The translations under genes and the position numbers were made by a program. The notes beneath the pieces are model-generated. The model was not told where the DNA came from and did no database searches. It saw nothing but the letters and a program-made list of their open reading frames with translations. A stretch of DNA of 64,000 nucleotides from Nannochloropsis oceanica (taxonomy: Eukaryota > Sar > Eustigmatophyceae > Eustigmatales > Monodopsidaceae): assembly GCA_004519485.1 (NCBI GenBank), contig CP038116.1, positions 682,001 to 746,000 of the forward strand, given 5' to 3'. Shown in pieces: positions 35,964 through 47,486 of this stretch; positions within the stretch are counted from its first letter, which is position 1, and every line of letters starts with the position of its first letter.

Positions 35964-37868
35964 TCAGAAGGCCCTGCAATCCTTCCCCTGGTCGGAGAGA
36001 AGTCTGAGGCGAGGGGACAGGGATGCGGTAGGAAGAAAGTCAGGGGAAGACCATAGCAGGGTCAGAGGCAGGAAAGTGGATGGGGAGGAAGGGAAGACGG
36101 AGAAACGAGAATTGTGGAGAGGGTGGTGGAGAAGGAGGGAGGGAGGGAGGGAGGAAATGAGGGGTGCGACAATGGTCATGCATGCGCCTACCTGTAGTTT
36201 TTGAGGTCGTGCATACCGTAGCTGTAGTGTGGGCTTGCGGTCTGGTTGGTATCGACAGGCAGTGGCTTGATATACACGCCACAGACGGCATCCCGCTCGA
36301 TGTAGATCTGAGGTCCGTCCTGGCCCATGTTGTATTCTTCCACTAGAGGGGAAAAGAGGTGGACAGGGAAGGGGGAGGGAGGGGGAGAGGCGTTATTGAT
36401 CAGGAAAGAATAGGATGGAGGGATGGAGAGAGGGAGGGGGGGAACTTACCAGTGCCATCGAATTCGCTGGTGTTGTATTTGTTGACGGTCTCTACCTGTA
36501 AGGGTGGTCGATTAAGAGGAAGGAGAGGGAACAAAAAGATATGGGAAAATGGAGGAAGGAAATATGACAGGGCCGAGGCCAGGAACGCAAGGAAGGGAAG
36601 GGGGAAGGAAAGGAGGGAGGGAGGGAGGGAGGGAGGGAGGGAGGGAGGGAGGGAGGGAGGGAGGGTCAGATACGTGCCTGCCACCACTGGTCGCCCATGA
36701 GGTGCTTAAGCGGCTCTTGGTAGGCGTCGGTGAAGTCCTCATCACCGATAAAAGGTCCTGCAAAGCCGATGCTCATGGCTGGTAAGATCCCTAGGTCCCT
36801 CCACAGATGCAACGTGAAGAAGAGCGCTAATGCTCCTCCCAGGGAGTGGCCTGTGACGAAGATGTGCTTCTTGTGTTTGATCTGCTCCACTGCGCCTTGG
36901 CACTTGGTCATGAGCTTGGGAGGAGTAGAGGGGGAGGGTGGAAGGGGGGGAGATTGAGCTTGAGTAAGTCTCCCGGGATGCAAATATGTCGTGCAGTGCA
37001 AGGCCCTCTCACACGGGGGGGGACTGGCACAAGAAGACGCACTAGCTCCCTCCCCCTCAACCTCCCTCGATCATGCCTCCCAAAACAAAAAGCTTGTGGA
37101 ATGTTCCGTTCACCCTCCTTTGCTCTCCTTACCTCCAGGAATGCCCGTTGGAACCTCCTGTGGACCCGACCGGTGCAGTTGCCCCGGTGGAGAAACTTGC
37201 AAGGAACCATCTGCCGGCTGTCGTGGATGGCCAGGCCCTGGTGGGCGGAAGGAAGAAAGGAGGAAGGGGGGAACATAGGGAGGGGGCGGGACTGAGATGA
37301 TGGCTTGTGTGTACAGCAGAGGATCAATCATCGACCAGTCCGACAGTTAAATTGAAGAGCAGGCGCCGATATCAACATGCCTTAACTCGCCCTCCCCTTC
37401 TTCGCTCTATCCATTCCTCTCCCCTGTTCCTCTCTCTTTTCTTTTGCCTTCTTACCTCAGTATTCTGTTGAGTCGGACGAAATGAAAGGACGACCACGTT
37501 GCTATCTGCCTTAGATTGGTAAATACGCATCCGTGTCTGGTACTATTATGCGGAGGACAGAGGGAGGAATGAAGAGGCGGTGACGAGAATCGTAGCCTAT
37601 CCCTCGTCCTCTTCGTCCCTCCTCCTCCACTTTCCCTCTCTTCTTCTTTTACCTGCGCTTCGCACGTCTTGATCACTTTATACGTCCCACACACACCTTG
37701 GGAGTCGTCCTTGAAATCGGGCCCCCCCATCGAGACCGCATCAGCCAGAAACCCCATGTCGTTGACCCATCCCGAGGTGCCAAAACCAGGAGGACATTCT
37801 TGAGCAGGCAAGGCCAGGAGTACCACAGGTAGGTAAATGCAGAGAACAAGGGCGAATGAGAGCTTCAT
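35964..37868 (-). CDS. Secreted class 3 (lipase_3) triacylglycerol lipase
   Basis: Predicted alpha/beta-hydrolase acting on acylglycerols in the secretory pathway. The signal peptide at the N-terminus is LSFALVLCIYLPVVLLALPA. Resolved exons: 37868-37653, 37542-37456, 37237-37133, 36914-36678, 36495-36450, 36342-36192, 36003-35964. Motifs: VVVLSFRPTQQNTE (oxyanion-side strand), GLAIHDSRQMVPCKF, HIFVTGHSLGGALALFFTLH (nucleophile Ser), SIGFAGPFIGDEDF and the tail HDLKNYRLLSDQGKDCRAF. An extra exon between 37338 and 37285 should supply LSDWSMIDPLLYT, but its acceptor is not a normal AG and a stop sits just before it; one missing base would restore QFNLSDW, so a sequence error or unusual splice is possible. 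The exon ending at 36678 uses a GC donor (CAG|GCACGT). Confidence 0.82.
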
Positions 37869-38624
37869 TGAACTGTGGCTGTGTAAGAGGGGATGGCACT
37901 GGATAAAGTGAGGTTGTGTGTTGATGTACTGATGGGCCGTGAGGTCCCCCAAAAACTCTGCAATGGCTCCTGGCCAGCTCCAATACGTTGCCTTTTTCTT
38001 TGTGCGATGTACCAGCAAATGATATCATCTTGCCCCTACAAAACAAGACCGCAGATACGTGTGTATGAGAAGCCCCATAACAGAATGAGGGTGCGGAGCG
38101 GAAGCAACACCCATTTCCGTGCTAACGGAAAAGGGCGATTTTTTTTTCACCTCTTGCCTCCTAAAGTTCCCGTGCAAAGCACACGACTATGCGCCATCGG
38201 TAATGATCCAGTCGGGAACACGCCAAGATGAACACTGGAACGTTCCGAAGGTATATATATGTATGCATGCCGGTCTTGTCGTGTAGCGCTCAGTCATGCT
38301 ACAGGAAGAAACCCTTGGATACCCGCTCTTTCACAATATTTATAATATACTCCCATCCTATTCAGAGCGAAGTCCGAGAATTATCCCGCCAGCATTGCTT
38401 GGTTATTTTTTAGTAGTCCCCAGAAGTAGATGTATAGAGCACGCGCCGAAACCCTTCCCCTGCATGCTCGTGCCCACCATTCTCATTGCTCACTACAGAG
38501 GCTCACCCGCTGTACATATCTACGACACATTTCACAGCTGCACTTCAGCTCGACTGGTACCACCAACACTCTCTCCGAAAAGCCACCGACATTTTCGAAG
38601 CGTTGCACCGTCTCTATCGATACG
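37869..38624. promoter_or_regulatory. Divergent upstream region, lipase and P450
   Basis: About 750 bp between divergent genes. The P450 frame stays open upstream to an ATG at 38430, so the N-terminal extension 38430-38624 may be translated, but it looks unlike a P450 anchor. Confidence 0.4.
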
Positions 38625-40406
38625 ATGGCAACTTCAGCCACCACTGCTGGCCTCCAGCCGCCTAAAAAGTCCACCGAGTATATGTTGCCGCCGTCGAGCA
38701 AGAACAACGACAATTACAACATGACTATATCGCTCATTCTCAACCTGCTCTTTCTCGCACTGGTCCCTTTGCTTCCTGTCTACATCTGGATCTTGATGCA
38801 CGTGCCTACTCGCGTTGTGACCGCGCTCCCGGGTTTCGTCGTCGCCTCGGCTACTCTTTTACTCGTGTTGGCCCTTGCTTATGACTCGTTCTCCGGTCGC
38901 GCTCCTGGCCACGTCCCGTCCCCACCGTCACCAATACCTCTAATTGGCCAGTCAAAAGAGCTTCACGGCTACCGCAACCGGGCGCTGGAGTGGCTTACCA
39001 TGTACTCTCGGCGCTTTGGGGGCAAGACGTGGACGTTCAAGGTCATGTTTCGTCCTCGCGTTTATGTCATTTTGAGCCCGGAAAATGTGGAGTACATCCT
39101 CAAAACCAATTTTACAAACTACGGCAAGGGTCCTATGTTCCGGTCACGCATGAAGGAGCTTCTTGGGGAAGGGATCTTCAACGTGGATGGATCACGGTGG
39201 TACGAGCAACGCAAGATATCGTCGCATCTCTTTACGCACCGTAATTTCAAGCAGCGCATGCTCAACACCATCAACAAAGACGTGCATGCGCTTGTGAATA
39301 TTGTCGGACAAGCTGCAGATAAGGCCAAGGGCAACACCAGTGGGGCGGCCGAGGTCAATTTCTCGCGTCTCTTTGCGCGCTACACTCTCGACGCCATTGG
39401 CGAGATAGCGTTTGGGGAAAATATTGGGGCATTGAAGGGCGAGAGTGTGGACTTTGTGACTTCATTTGACTACATCCAAAGCTTCCTAAACGATCTAGTG
39501 CTCAAGCCTCCCGGGTACGCATTTTATTGCCGGCACTTCACTCCTGAAGGCAAGCGCTACACCGAATGCCTGGCCACGCTCAACACGTACGTCCGACGCA
39601 TGGTGGCGACAGCTAAGGACGAGACGACGTCCGAGGAGCTTGTAGCCCGCGGCGATTTGCTGGCACTCTTTATGACGCGTACTGACTCGGACGGCAAGCC
39701 TTTCACTGAAGAATATCTACGAGACATTGTCGTGAACATGACCATTGCTGGGCGCGACACGACAGCATACGCACTGGCTTGGGCGCTGTACCTCCTGGCG
39801 ACCCACCGGGAGGTGCAAATCAAGGCCTGCGCTGAGGCTCAAGCTGCCTATGCTATTGCTGAGGACGAGGGCAAGGACCTGGGCTATGAGGCTATTGATC
39901 GTTTGACATATCTTGACGCGGTTTTTACGGAGGTTTTGCGGCTTTACCCCTCCGTGCCTAAGAACCCCAAATGCGTCTATCAGGACGATGTTCTGCCCGA
40001 CGGTACTCCTGTCCGAGCAGGCTCTTACGTCATGTATGTCCCGTATGTCATGGCGCGGTTACCGGAGCTCTGGGGACCGGAGCCCGAGAAGTTTGATCCC
40101 GAGCGGCATTTGCAGGGACGCCACCGACCTTCTCCCTACCTGTGGCCGGCTTTCCAGGCGGGACCTCGCACCTGCTTGGGGCAAAAGCTGGCCTACATGG
40201 AAGCAAAAGCGGTGCTGTGTGCTTTGCTGGCGAACTTTGAGTTTTCCCGTTCGGCTTCGGTGGCTACGCCGCGGCTAGTCCAGAACGCACTCACCACATC
40301 AATGGAAGGTGAGGGGTTAGTGTTGGCCGTGAAGCGAATCAACTCCAGGGGAGGAGATGAGCTGATGCTGAATCGAGCCATGAATGAGAAAGAAGTGCCG
40401 CAATAG
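38625..40406 (+). CDS. Cytochrome P450, CYP86-like fatty acid hydroxylase
   Basis: Predicted ER-bound monooxygenase, probably omega-hydroxylating fatty acids. Intronless; 593 residues from ATG 38625, 658 from 38430. Two hydrophobic segments near the N-terminus (SLILNLLFLALVPLLPVYIW and a second around FVVASATLLLVLALAY) precede a Pro-rich hinge (PSPPSPIPLIGQ). P450 landmarks: WYEQRKISSHLFTHRNF (C helix), AGRDTTAYALAWALYLLA (I helix), EVLRLYPSVP (ExxR), PEKFDPERHL and heme loop FQAGPRTCLGQKLAYMEAK. The exact CYP subfamily needs a phylogeny. Like the other intronless genes here, it lacks CCCT repeats. Confidence 0.93.
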   Translation: MATSATTAGLQPPKKSTEYMLPPSSKNNDNYNMTISLILNLLFLALVPLLPVYIWILMHVPTRVVTALPGFVVASATLLLVLALAYDSFSGRAPGHVPSPPSPIPLIGQSKELHGYRNRALEWLTMYSRRFGGKTWTFKVMFRPRVYVILSPENVEYILKTNFTNYGKGPMFRSRMKELLGEGIFNVDGSRWYEQRKISSHLFTHRNFKQRMLNTINKDVHALVNIVGQAADKAKGNTSGAAEVNFSRLFARYTLDAIGEIAFGENIGALKGESVDFVTSFDYIQSFLNDLVLKPPGYAFYCRHFTPEGKRYTECLATLNTYVRRMVATAKDETTSEELVARGDLLALFMTRTDSDGKPFTEEYLRDIVVNMTIAGRDTTAYALAWALYLLATHREVQIKACAEAQAAYAIAEDEGKDLGYEAIDRLTYLDAVFTEVLRLYPSVPKNPKCVYQDDVLPDGTPVRAGSYVMYVPYVMARLPELWGPEPEKFDPERHLQGRHRPSPYLWPAFQAGPRTCLGQKLAYMEAKAVLCALLANFEFSRSASVATPRLVQNALTTSMEGEGLVLAVKRINSRGGDELMLNRAMNEKEVPQ

Positions 40407-41099
40407 GGTTGAAAGAATAGGAAACATGCGTAAGATGACAAAGAGGGAAATTGGAGAAAAAGTGATGGATACAGAGAAGAAAAGAGCCAGATGAGATGAC
40501 GCTCTGCACAGGATCGATAAATATTAGCCTGGCCATAGTGACCTTAGATGTGGCTGGTTGAAGAAGACAAGATCAGGAATCCAGAAGGCAAAAACGAAAC
40601 AATCGAAATAATGTGACACAGTTTTCCTTAAACACGAAATAGTATATGAAGGAGAAAGGGGGTGTGATACGTAAGCAACCATAGAATAAAAGACTATAGG
40701 CACGTCAACACATTTCATCTTTTTTTAGACGAAAAGAAAAAAAATCAGAAAAAAATGAGAGTGATTTTTCTTGCCCCGCAGCACACGAGCTAAATGTCTG
40801 TTCTTTCCACGTCCCTTCTTACCCCTCCTCGCACTCATCGCCCCTCCCTTCCCCCGCCTGTAAGTTCCTCAATTTCAGTATTCGCTCTCTCATTGCCTCC
40901 CTCCCTCCCTCCCTCCCTCCCTGCCTCCCAAAAATAATGACACATACCCGGATCCACCCTCCCACCGCCATTTATCGCACCCGCACTCGAACCGCAGGAC
41001 GGCGGGAGGGTGGAGAGGAGGCCGTAACTCTTCTGGGTCTGGTGGCTTTGATGACGCTGTTAATCCATAATGCTTCGTATCGCCGGCTTAGTCGAACGC
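40407..41099. other. Convergent intergenic region
   Basis: About 690 bp between the P450 stop and the stop of the next minus-strand gene. AT-rich and A-rich on the plus strand (40420-40760), then a CCCT tract at 40899-40922. No gene is supported. Confidence 0.5.
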
Positions 41100-42115
41100 T
41101 TAGTGGTTGTCCTCAGGGAACTCTACGATAATAGGGGGCTCGTCAAACTGGTGCAAGGGAGGGGGGGAAGACAGAGTCCATTCCAGAGAATCTACGACGA
41201 TGGGCACCTTAACCTAGATGTGAGGGAGGGAGGGAGGGTGGGAGGGAGGGGAGAAGTGAGTGATCAGATGTGATGTAATAGGCACAGAGAAAGACTCATA
41301 ATAGCAGGACTGAGACAAAGGAAGTCCGAATCGATCACTTCCAAGTGGCTTCCATCGTTCTCTGCCTCTCTCCAGCCTGTGATTCCCCTTCTGTGCGGCA
41401 ACCTACCTTTCCACTCTCGTACTCCTCGGCCGTAGGGGCGTTCTTAGCCGTCAGCTTGGGGGGGAACAACAGACCCATCTATTTCGAGGAAAGAGGAGAG
41501 ACGCAAGGATGGAGGGGAAATTGTGAGTGTTTGCTTCAGCATGGTGTGATGGTGCTCTCACACGACAGCCATGAAATTACATCCCAACTATATTCTTCCC
41601 TCCTTGGACAGCCTTTCTCCACCGCATTATCTTCCATTACTTCTCTGCCTCCCTCTCTCCCTCCCTTTCTCCAACCTTCAAGGGGTGCTCGACAGGCACG
41701 CCTTCCTCCAAGCCCGCGAACCACTTGGGGTTGATGTAGGCCTGCTCCTGGTGCTCCGACTCGTGGCCCTGGGGTGCGCCGGCGAGGCATCGACTAGGGC
41801 CGGCGCGGCGGGCTGCACAGAGGACGGTGGAAGCAAGGGAAGGAGAGAGATGTAGGATGAGTGAGTGATTTCCACGCCCACGATGCCATGAGGTTTGGTA
41901 ACTCGATAGCACGTAGCGGCTGGCCACCGCCGTGAGGGCGTGGTGGATAGATAACCCACCGGGTATGAGAAATGCATTTACCCTCCCTCATCCCCTCCCT
42001 CCTTCCCTCGCCTCCCTTCCTCTCTCCCTGCCTCCCTTTCTCCCTCGCAATACTGACCGCACGTAGCAGCCGCCGGGCGCAAGGCGCGCTTGAAGGCGAC
42101 CAGGGACAAGCTCAT
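41100..42115 (-). CDS. Small protein with mitochondrial-type presequence
   Basis: Exons 42115-42058, 41815-41676, 41478-41407 and 41213-41100 are phase-matched, 127 residues with stop. The N-terminus (MSLSLVAFKRALRPAAATCA, then RRAGPSRCLAG) is basic, hydroxylated and free of acids, as in matrix-targeted proteins. The mature part is acidic and Pro-rich: GHESEHQEQAYINPKWFAGL, VPVEHPLKMGLLFPPK, VKVPIVVDSLEWTLSSPP, FDEPPIIVEFPEDNH. No transmembrane segment. I do not recognise the family; the size and composition resemble accessory subunits of respiratory complexes, but that is only inference. It is divergent from the rubredoxin gene. Confidence 0.7.
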
Positions 42116-42675
42116 CGTGTGTGCTGCATTGTATCAGGAGTATTTTGGGGTAGGGGAGGGAGGGAGGATGTAGCGGATTGGTTGATCATCAGTCTTTCCT
42201 TTGTCATCTTGCTTGCATGGCCGCGCCTTGCTTAAAACCACCCGCCATAAAAGTAACACATATTGACAACAGGCACGCAGAGAGGGAGGTCCTGTGTGAG
42301 TAAGCGTGAGCGCTTGCTTTCCAAGTGCCATCGCACCTCGCATCATCAGTGAGCATCCTCCCTCATCCACGCGATCTGTCCTCTCGATTTCCACAGGTCC
42401 ATAATAGCACCTTGTGTGTCGAAGCTGGCTTGCCCTCCTTTGCGCCCTCCCTTTCGTCTACGCGAAGACCTTGTCCTGGGGCAGGGATAGATGAAAGAAT
42501 TGTGTGTATTGTGCCTCCTGCATCACCCTGGCCCACCTGCCAGCCAACCCGCCATCCTCTTCCTCTGCACGCATGCAGGCATCACACCACTCCCTTGAGT
42601 CTCATCAATGACTCACCGTTGTGTCCCCTCCCTGCTCAACTCTCCTTTCCCGCTCAACAGTCAGCCAGCCTCACC
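42116..42675. promoter_or_regulatory. Divergent upstream region, mitochondrial-type protein and rubredoxin
   Basis: About 560 bp of mostly unique sequence separating two divergent ATGs. Confidence 0.4.
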
Positions 42676-44408
42676 ATGCCTCCCTTCTCTCTAAGAACGT
42701 TGTCGAGCCTTGTCGTCGCCCTGCTACTGGTGGCGATTGCCTGCACTTCTGCCTTCCTCCTCCCCACCCCTTCTACCTCTCCCGTCGGTGCGTACGTAGG
42801 CCCTTCCATGCTGACCCCCCTCATGACATAACGATGTCTACAGGCGTCTTCTATGCATGGTATGCTGTAGTAGTATTCATTTGTCCATATCTTTCATCCC
42901 TCTCCCGTAGCCTCCTCCATCGCACGAAAGGCTTTGCCCCAAGCAAGTGCGGCCTCGAGGAGACCAGTCTCCACTCTCTTCGCCGCCGCCGAGGACGGTA
43001 CCCAAGACAGTGAATGTACGTACCAAACAGCCATGGATATTTGCGTATTCCTCATCCCTTATCCCCTGTCCTCCTTGTCAGAGAGAGATTTGCCCTCTTT
43101 CTACACTCTTGGCTTTTATGGGATTGCTTTGAAGGGGACATTCAAGGCTGATTCATTCAACCACATCTACCCCCCCTCCCTCATCGCCCTCCCTGCTCCT
43201 CATCTAGTGATCGGCCCCGTTGCCCCTCCTGCCCCGACAGTGCCCACGGTGGAAGAGAAGAAGGAGGAAGACATGACAGAGGAGGAGAAGGCTTTCAAGG
43301 TGCGGAGGGGGGGGATGAAGGGAGGGAGGGAGGGAAGGAGAGGGCATCGAGCCGAGCTGTCCTGCACCCGTTGTTCAAAGACCATCCATCAAAGTGACTG
43401 TATGATTGTCATTAATCACGATTTTCTTCTCTCTTGCTTCACTGGGTTGCCGGACGCTCATGGCACTACTGACACATTGCACTCCCTCCCTCCCTCCCTC
43501 CCTCCCTCCCTCCCTCCCTCCCTCCCTCTCTTACAGGCAAAGATGGACAAAATCAAGGAGTTAAAGGCCAAGGAGGTGTTCCAAACTTCGGTAGGGAGGG
43601 GAATAGGGAGGGAGGGAGGGAGGGAGGGAGGGAGGGAGGAACAAAGCTGTCTCTCAGTCAGGAGAAACGAATCAATTAACGTGAGCCACATTCGTCCCTC
43701 CCTCCCTCCCTCCCTTCCTCCCTCTCTTCCCCCTCCAATATCTCGCAAACAGGATACTGGTGACTTTGAATGCCAGGTCTGCGGATGGCAGTATAAGGAG
43801 GAGAAGGGATTTGGCCCCTACCCTCCCGGCACGGCTTTCGCGGCCTTGCCGGCTGATTTCAAGTGAGGAGGGAGGGAGGGAGGGAGGGAAGGAGTGGGGG
43901 AGGGAGAGGGAGGGGTAGAGTGGCTGGGTGCACGGGAGAGGAGGGGAGGGAAAATGGGTCTTACGTCGGGGGTTTAGATAGTCCGGAAACATATATCACC
44001 ACTCACTCACCCCTCCCTCTCTCCCTCTCTCCCTCTTTTCCTCTCTCTTTCCCAGGTGCCCGAACTGCAAGGCCGGCAAGCCCGCTTTCACGAGCGTGGT
44101 CAAGACCATCGCCGGCTTCAGCGATAATTCCAAATACGGCTTTGGTACAGAAGGGGGGAGGGAGGGAAAGAGGGGAGGGGTAAAGGTGGTGTAGTGATCT
44201 CTGCGGATGAAGCAACCGACCGTGATGGGTATTTTGAGACATCGACTCGAGCTCGAGGCTAAAGCTTACCTCCCTCCCTTCCTTTTCTCCCTCCCTTTTA
44301 TTCTCTTCAGGCGGCAACAATCTAACGTCGGAGCAGAAAGGCGGTCTGATTTTTGGGGGGCTGTTCTTCTTCTTCGTCCTCTTCTTGAGTGGCTACCTGC
44401 TGGAGTAG
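42676..44408 (+). CDS. RBD1: Membrane-anchored plastid rubredoxin
   Basis: Iron protein of thylakoids; in plants and green algae RBD1 is required for photosystem II assembly. Seven exons (42676-42787, 42911-43015, 43208-43299, 43537-43590, 43753-43862, 44056-44144, 44311-44408), all phases matched, 219 residues. Signal peptide then FLLP (SLVVALLLVAIACTSAFLLP), followed by a Ser/Arg-rich transit-like region: a bipartite heterokont plastid signal. A Pro-rich and acidic linker leads to rubredoxin: FECQVCGWQYKEEKGFGPYP, PPGTAFAALPADFKCPNCKA, providing the four Cys iron ligands. The C-terminal helix GGLIFGGLFFFFVLFLSGYL is the membrane anchor, as in RBD1. The next gene downstream also looks like a PSII-associated protein. 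Confidence 0.94.
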
Positions 44409-45411
44409 AGCGAGGAAGCGAGGGAGGCAGGGAGACGGGATAGGTCCGGGTCTGCTGTGGCAGACATTTGGAAAGGCCTGGGGAGGAAAGAGGACGCGAT
44501 GACTAAGGACGAGAGGAGGGAAGGAGGAAGGGAAAGTCACCAAGGGGGGATGGCAGATCAGGCATTGGCTCTACTTTAGAAATTGGTGGCGTGTGTGTAA
44601 CAACACAACTACACACGCACATGCAGAAAGAATAGAAGAACTGTTAAACATCAGCAACTTTCGAATCACATTAAGCCCTGTCAGTCTTAATGGTTGCCTT
44701 TTTTGTGAGTGAGCCTTCTGTCGAATCGCAATACATATAACAGGAATAGGCAGGTTAAGAGTAGAGAAAATGGAAAGAGGAAGAGGATGTGGATTGTTCC
44801 AGTAGTCTATGCTTGATTACATAAATGGAGTGGAGGTGTCGATCTTGTGTGTATGGTAGTGTTTGAAGGAATAAGAGCATTTAAGGCGAGAGAGGAGGTT
44901 CTTCACTTATGGCACTAAATTCAGCAACACCAAAAACAAAATTTTCAATAACACACCAACCCACCTCTTTTTCTTTCCTTTGATCCCATTACTCTGTAGA
45001 TATATTGCTTTCTTATCGCTCCTGGACTAGATACCAGCCCAATCATTGGTCACAAGACTTTTGTGGTAGACAGCGGGCGCGGAAACGGAACGTATGGATA
45101 TGGGCCATGCAGGGGCTTTGGATCGCCTTCGTCACCCTTCCTTCGACGTGGTGGATGCTTCCATCGTTGCTTTGGGGGGGCGTTGTTCGTTGTGGACGCT
45201 CTATTTTCATGTATGCCGTTCTCCACAGGCGGTTCAGGGTGTTTACATCTGTGTCTGGGCCTGTGCATCTCGTTGCATGGTTGAGGGGTAGTTGTTTACT
45301 GTCCACGCATCGCGCTGTCACCATGATCATTATGCGTGTCTCCTTGCGTCTGCCCTAAATCAGCTCAACCCACCGCAAATGTACCACCAACTAGGCCTAC
45401 ACGAAAGTATG
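44409..45411. other. Intergenic region
   Basis: About 1 kb between two plus-strand plastid-protein genes. It begins with purine-rich sequence after the RBD1 stop and becomes AT-richer around 44570-45010. No gene is supported; an in-frame ATG at 45379 could extend the next gene. Confidence 0.5.
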
Positions 45412-46799
45412 AGCATGCTATCGTACTTCTTTGGCCTGTGTTTACTCATCCTGGCCAGTACCACCATCCATGCCTTCGTCCCTTCTTCCCCCGCGCCTTC
45501 GGTTCCTTCTTCCTCGCCACCCTCCTCAATCCTCTTGACCAACACGCAAATGCTTGGACGTCGCAGAGCGCGCATGCCCGTGCAGGTAATTATGCATTTT
45601 CTCTCAGGAACCCGATCTCCCGCTCTTTCTGTCCTCACCTGTCACCTTCCTTTTTTCTTCCCTTTCTTGTAGCAGGCCAAAAAGAAGGGCGGCGCGGCAG
45701 GTCCTCAGAGCTTGAGTGGGAACTCGTTGAGAGGGTTTACAAAGGTACAAGAAATTGCTCCATTAACTTGCAATCATAATTGATATCAAGCCTCCCCTTC
45801 AGTGCATGGATTGATCTCGCACCTTTCCTCCCACCCTTCCTCCCGCATCAGGTCCTTGAAGTGGGCACGGAGCTAGCCGAGGCTGAAGGGAGCCAGAAGG
45901 CCGTGGGGCCTTTGAAGGACGACAAGTATTTGCTGCTCATAAGAAGGAAGGCAGGCGCGATTAGTGCCATTGACGCTAATTGCGGTACGTCGGAGCAGGG
46001 AGAGAGGAGGGAGAGAAGGAGGACAGGGTTATGAGGCATAGGGGGGTTGTGCCGACGATGGAGGAGAAAAGCGGGCAGAGACCTTTTCCTCGACATCAAA
46101 ACAAGGATGAGGATGATTTTTTCCATCTCAACTTATTTTTCATCCTTCCTTCCACATTACCTCTCTCCCTTCTCCATTCCTCCGTCAGGTCGGTGCAAAT
46201 TCCCCCTCCTAAAGGGCAAGATCTCTGAGGACCCCACCATCGAAGACGAGGACGATAAGGGCATCATCACCTGGTACCTCTCTCCCTCCCTCCCTCCTCC
46301 TTCTCTCTTTTCCTCCCTCGTCTTCTCTTCCCTTGTCTCCTGGCGTTCTTAGCTTTTGATGCCTCGGACCATTCACCCTATACCCTCCCTCCCTCCTCCC
46401 TTTTCCCCCTCCCCGTAGCCCGCTTTGCGCCGTCAGATTCTCTCTTGCCACTGGCCTTGTCACTGGAGCAAAAGTAAGGATATATGCCTCAAAATGAGGA
46501 CGGAGGAGAAGCGGAAAGGGAAAAGGAGGGAAGGAAGCAGAGATGGAAGGATGAGACAAAGGGCGTGCGTTTGAAATTCAAATCACGGGAGATAGGCGTT
46601 CACATTCTCTAATTCCTCTCTGTCTCCCTCCCTCTCTGCCTCCCTCCCTCCCTCCCTCCCTCCCTACCGTCCTCCCCAGGCCGACGGGGTGATGCAGCAG
46701 GTGTCGGCCTCCTTCTTCAGCAAGCAAATCGCCTCGGGCCTCAAGACCTACAGCACGAGCGCCGCCACCGACGGCGGAGTGTATGTCAAGCTGAGGTAG
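45412..46799 (+). CDS. Plastid-targeted Rieske-fold Cys4 protein, PSB33/TEF5-like
   Basis: Exons 45412-45585, 45676-45744, 45852-45984, 46189-46273, 46419-46473 and 46680-46799 are phase-matched, 211 residues. Signal peptide then FVP (FFGLCLLILASTTIHAFVP) marks a bipartite plastid signal. The domain has two CxxC pairs: ANCGRCKFPLLKGKI and ITCPLCAVRFSLATGLVTG, with no His at the Rieske ligand positions. PSB33/TEF5 of plants and green algae is a Rieske-like thylakoid protein without intact Rieske ligands that stabilises PSII; the pattern C-x2-C-KFPL ... CPLC fits my memory of it, so this is a likely but unproven assignment. Such a Cys4 arrangement could hold zinc. An earlier in-frame ATG at 45379 exists. 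Confidence 0.72.
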
Positions 46800-47486
46800 A
46801 CAGCCTTACCACGTAGGCGGCGTTCTTCGCTTCCCTTCCTCCCTCTCTACCTTTCGTGGACGGTTTTTCCCTTTTTTTCTGCCCCAGGGCAGGCCGTGGA
46901 GTTTGACCTGGTCAAGGGGTGGCAGTGGGAGAAGAGTCAGAGACGAGGAACAGCGGAAAGGGAAGGAAGCGGAAGGATAAGCACTGCCTGCATTCATGTG
47001 ATTGAGGCCGCAAGAAATGAACAAGCATAAGCATTTAAATGACATTCACTCACGTCCGCATGTTTGGGTGTTTCTCGGTTGGTTTTGTTTTATCTGTGGC
47101 CGTGACTCTAGTTGCTTTTTAATGCTTTCCCCGCATTACTGCTGCCGACGCTGCGACCACCTGGTGCGATGCCTCCGCTCCTACTGCCTCTGTACTCATC
47201 GTGCTTGTTCCTCCCTCTTCTCTTCTCCTATTCACGGTCGGCTCCGACCGACCTCCCCCCTCCCCCCTCCCTCCCTCCCACCTCTCACAACGTTTCACTA
47301 TTGTCGTTCTTCTAGTCTTTCGCCTCCTCCTCCTTCTTCTCCCTCTCCTTCCTCCCCTTCCTATTTACTGTTCCTACTGCTGCCGCTGCTGCTGCTCCAG
47401 CTGCCACTAAGGATCCCTACCACTCTTATGGTTACAGTCCTCGTTCCCTCCTTCCCTCCCCTCCTCCGTCCCCCCCCTCCTCCCTC
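46800..47486. other. Convergent intergenic region
   Basis: About 690 bp between the stops of the PSB33-like gene and the VTT gene. Pyrimidine-rich after 47200, with CT/CTG runs near 47320-47400. No gene is supported. Confidence 0.5.

Noticed and set aside
41816-42000. Exon-like segment reading A-T-C-Y-R-V-T-K-P-H-G on the minus strand
   Set aside because: The mitochondrial-type gene closes in frame without it; it lacks a donor of the right phase.
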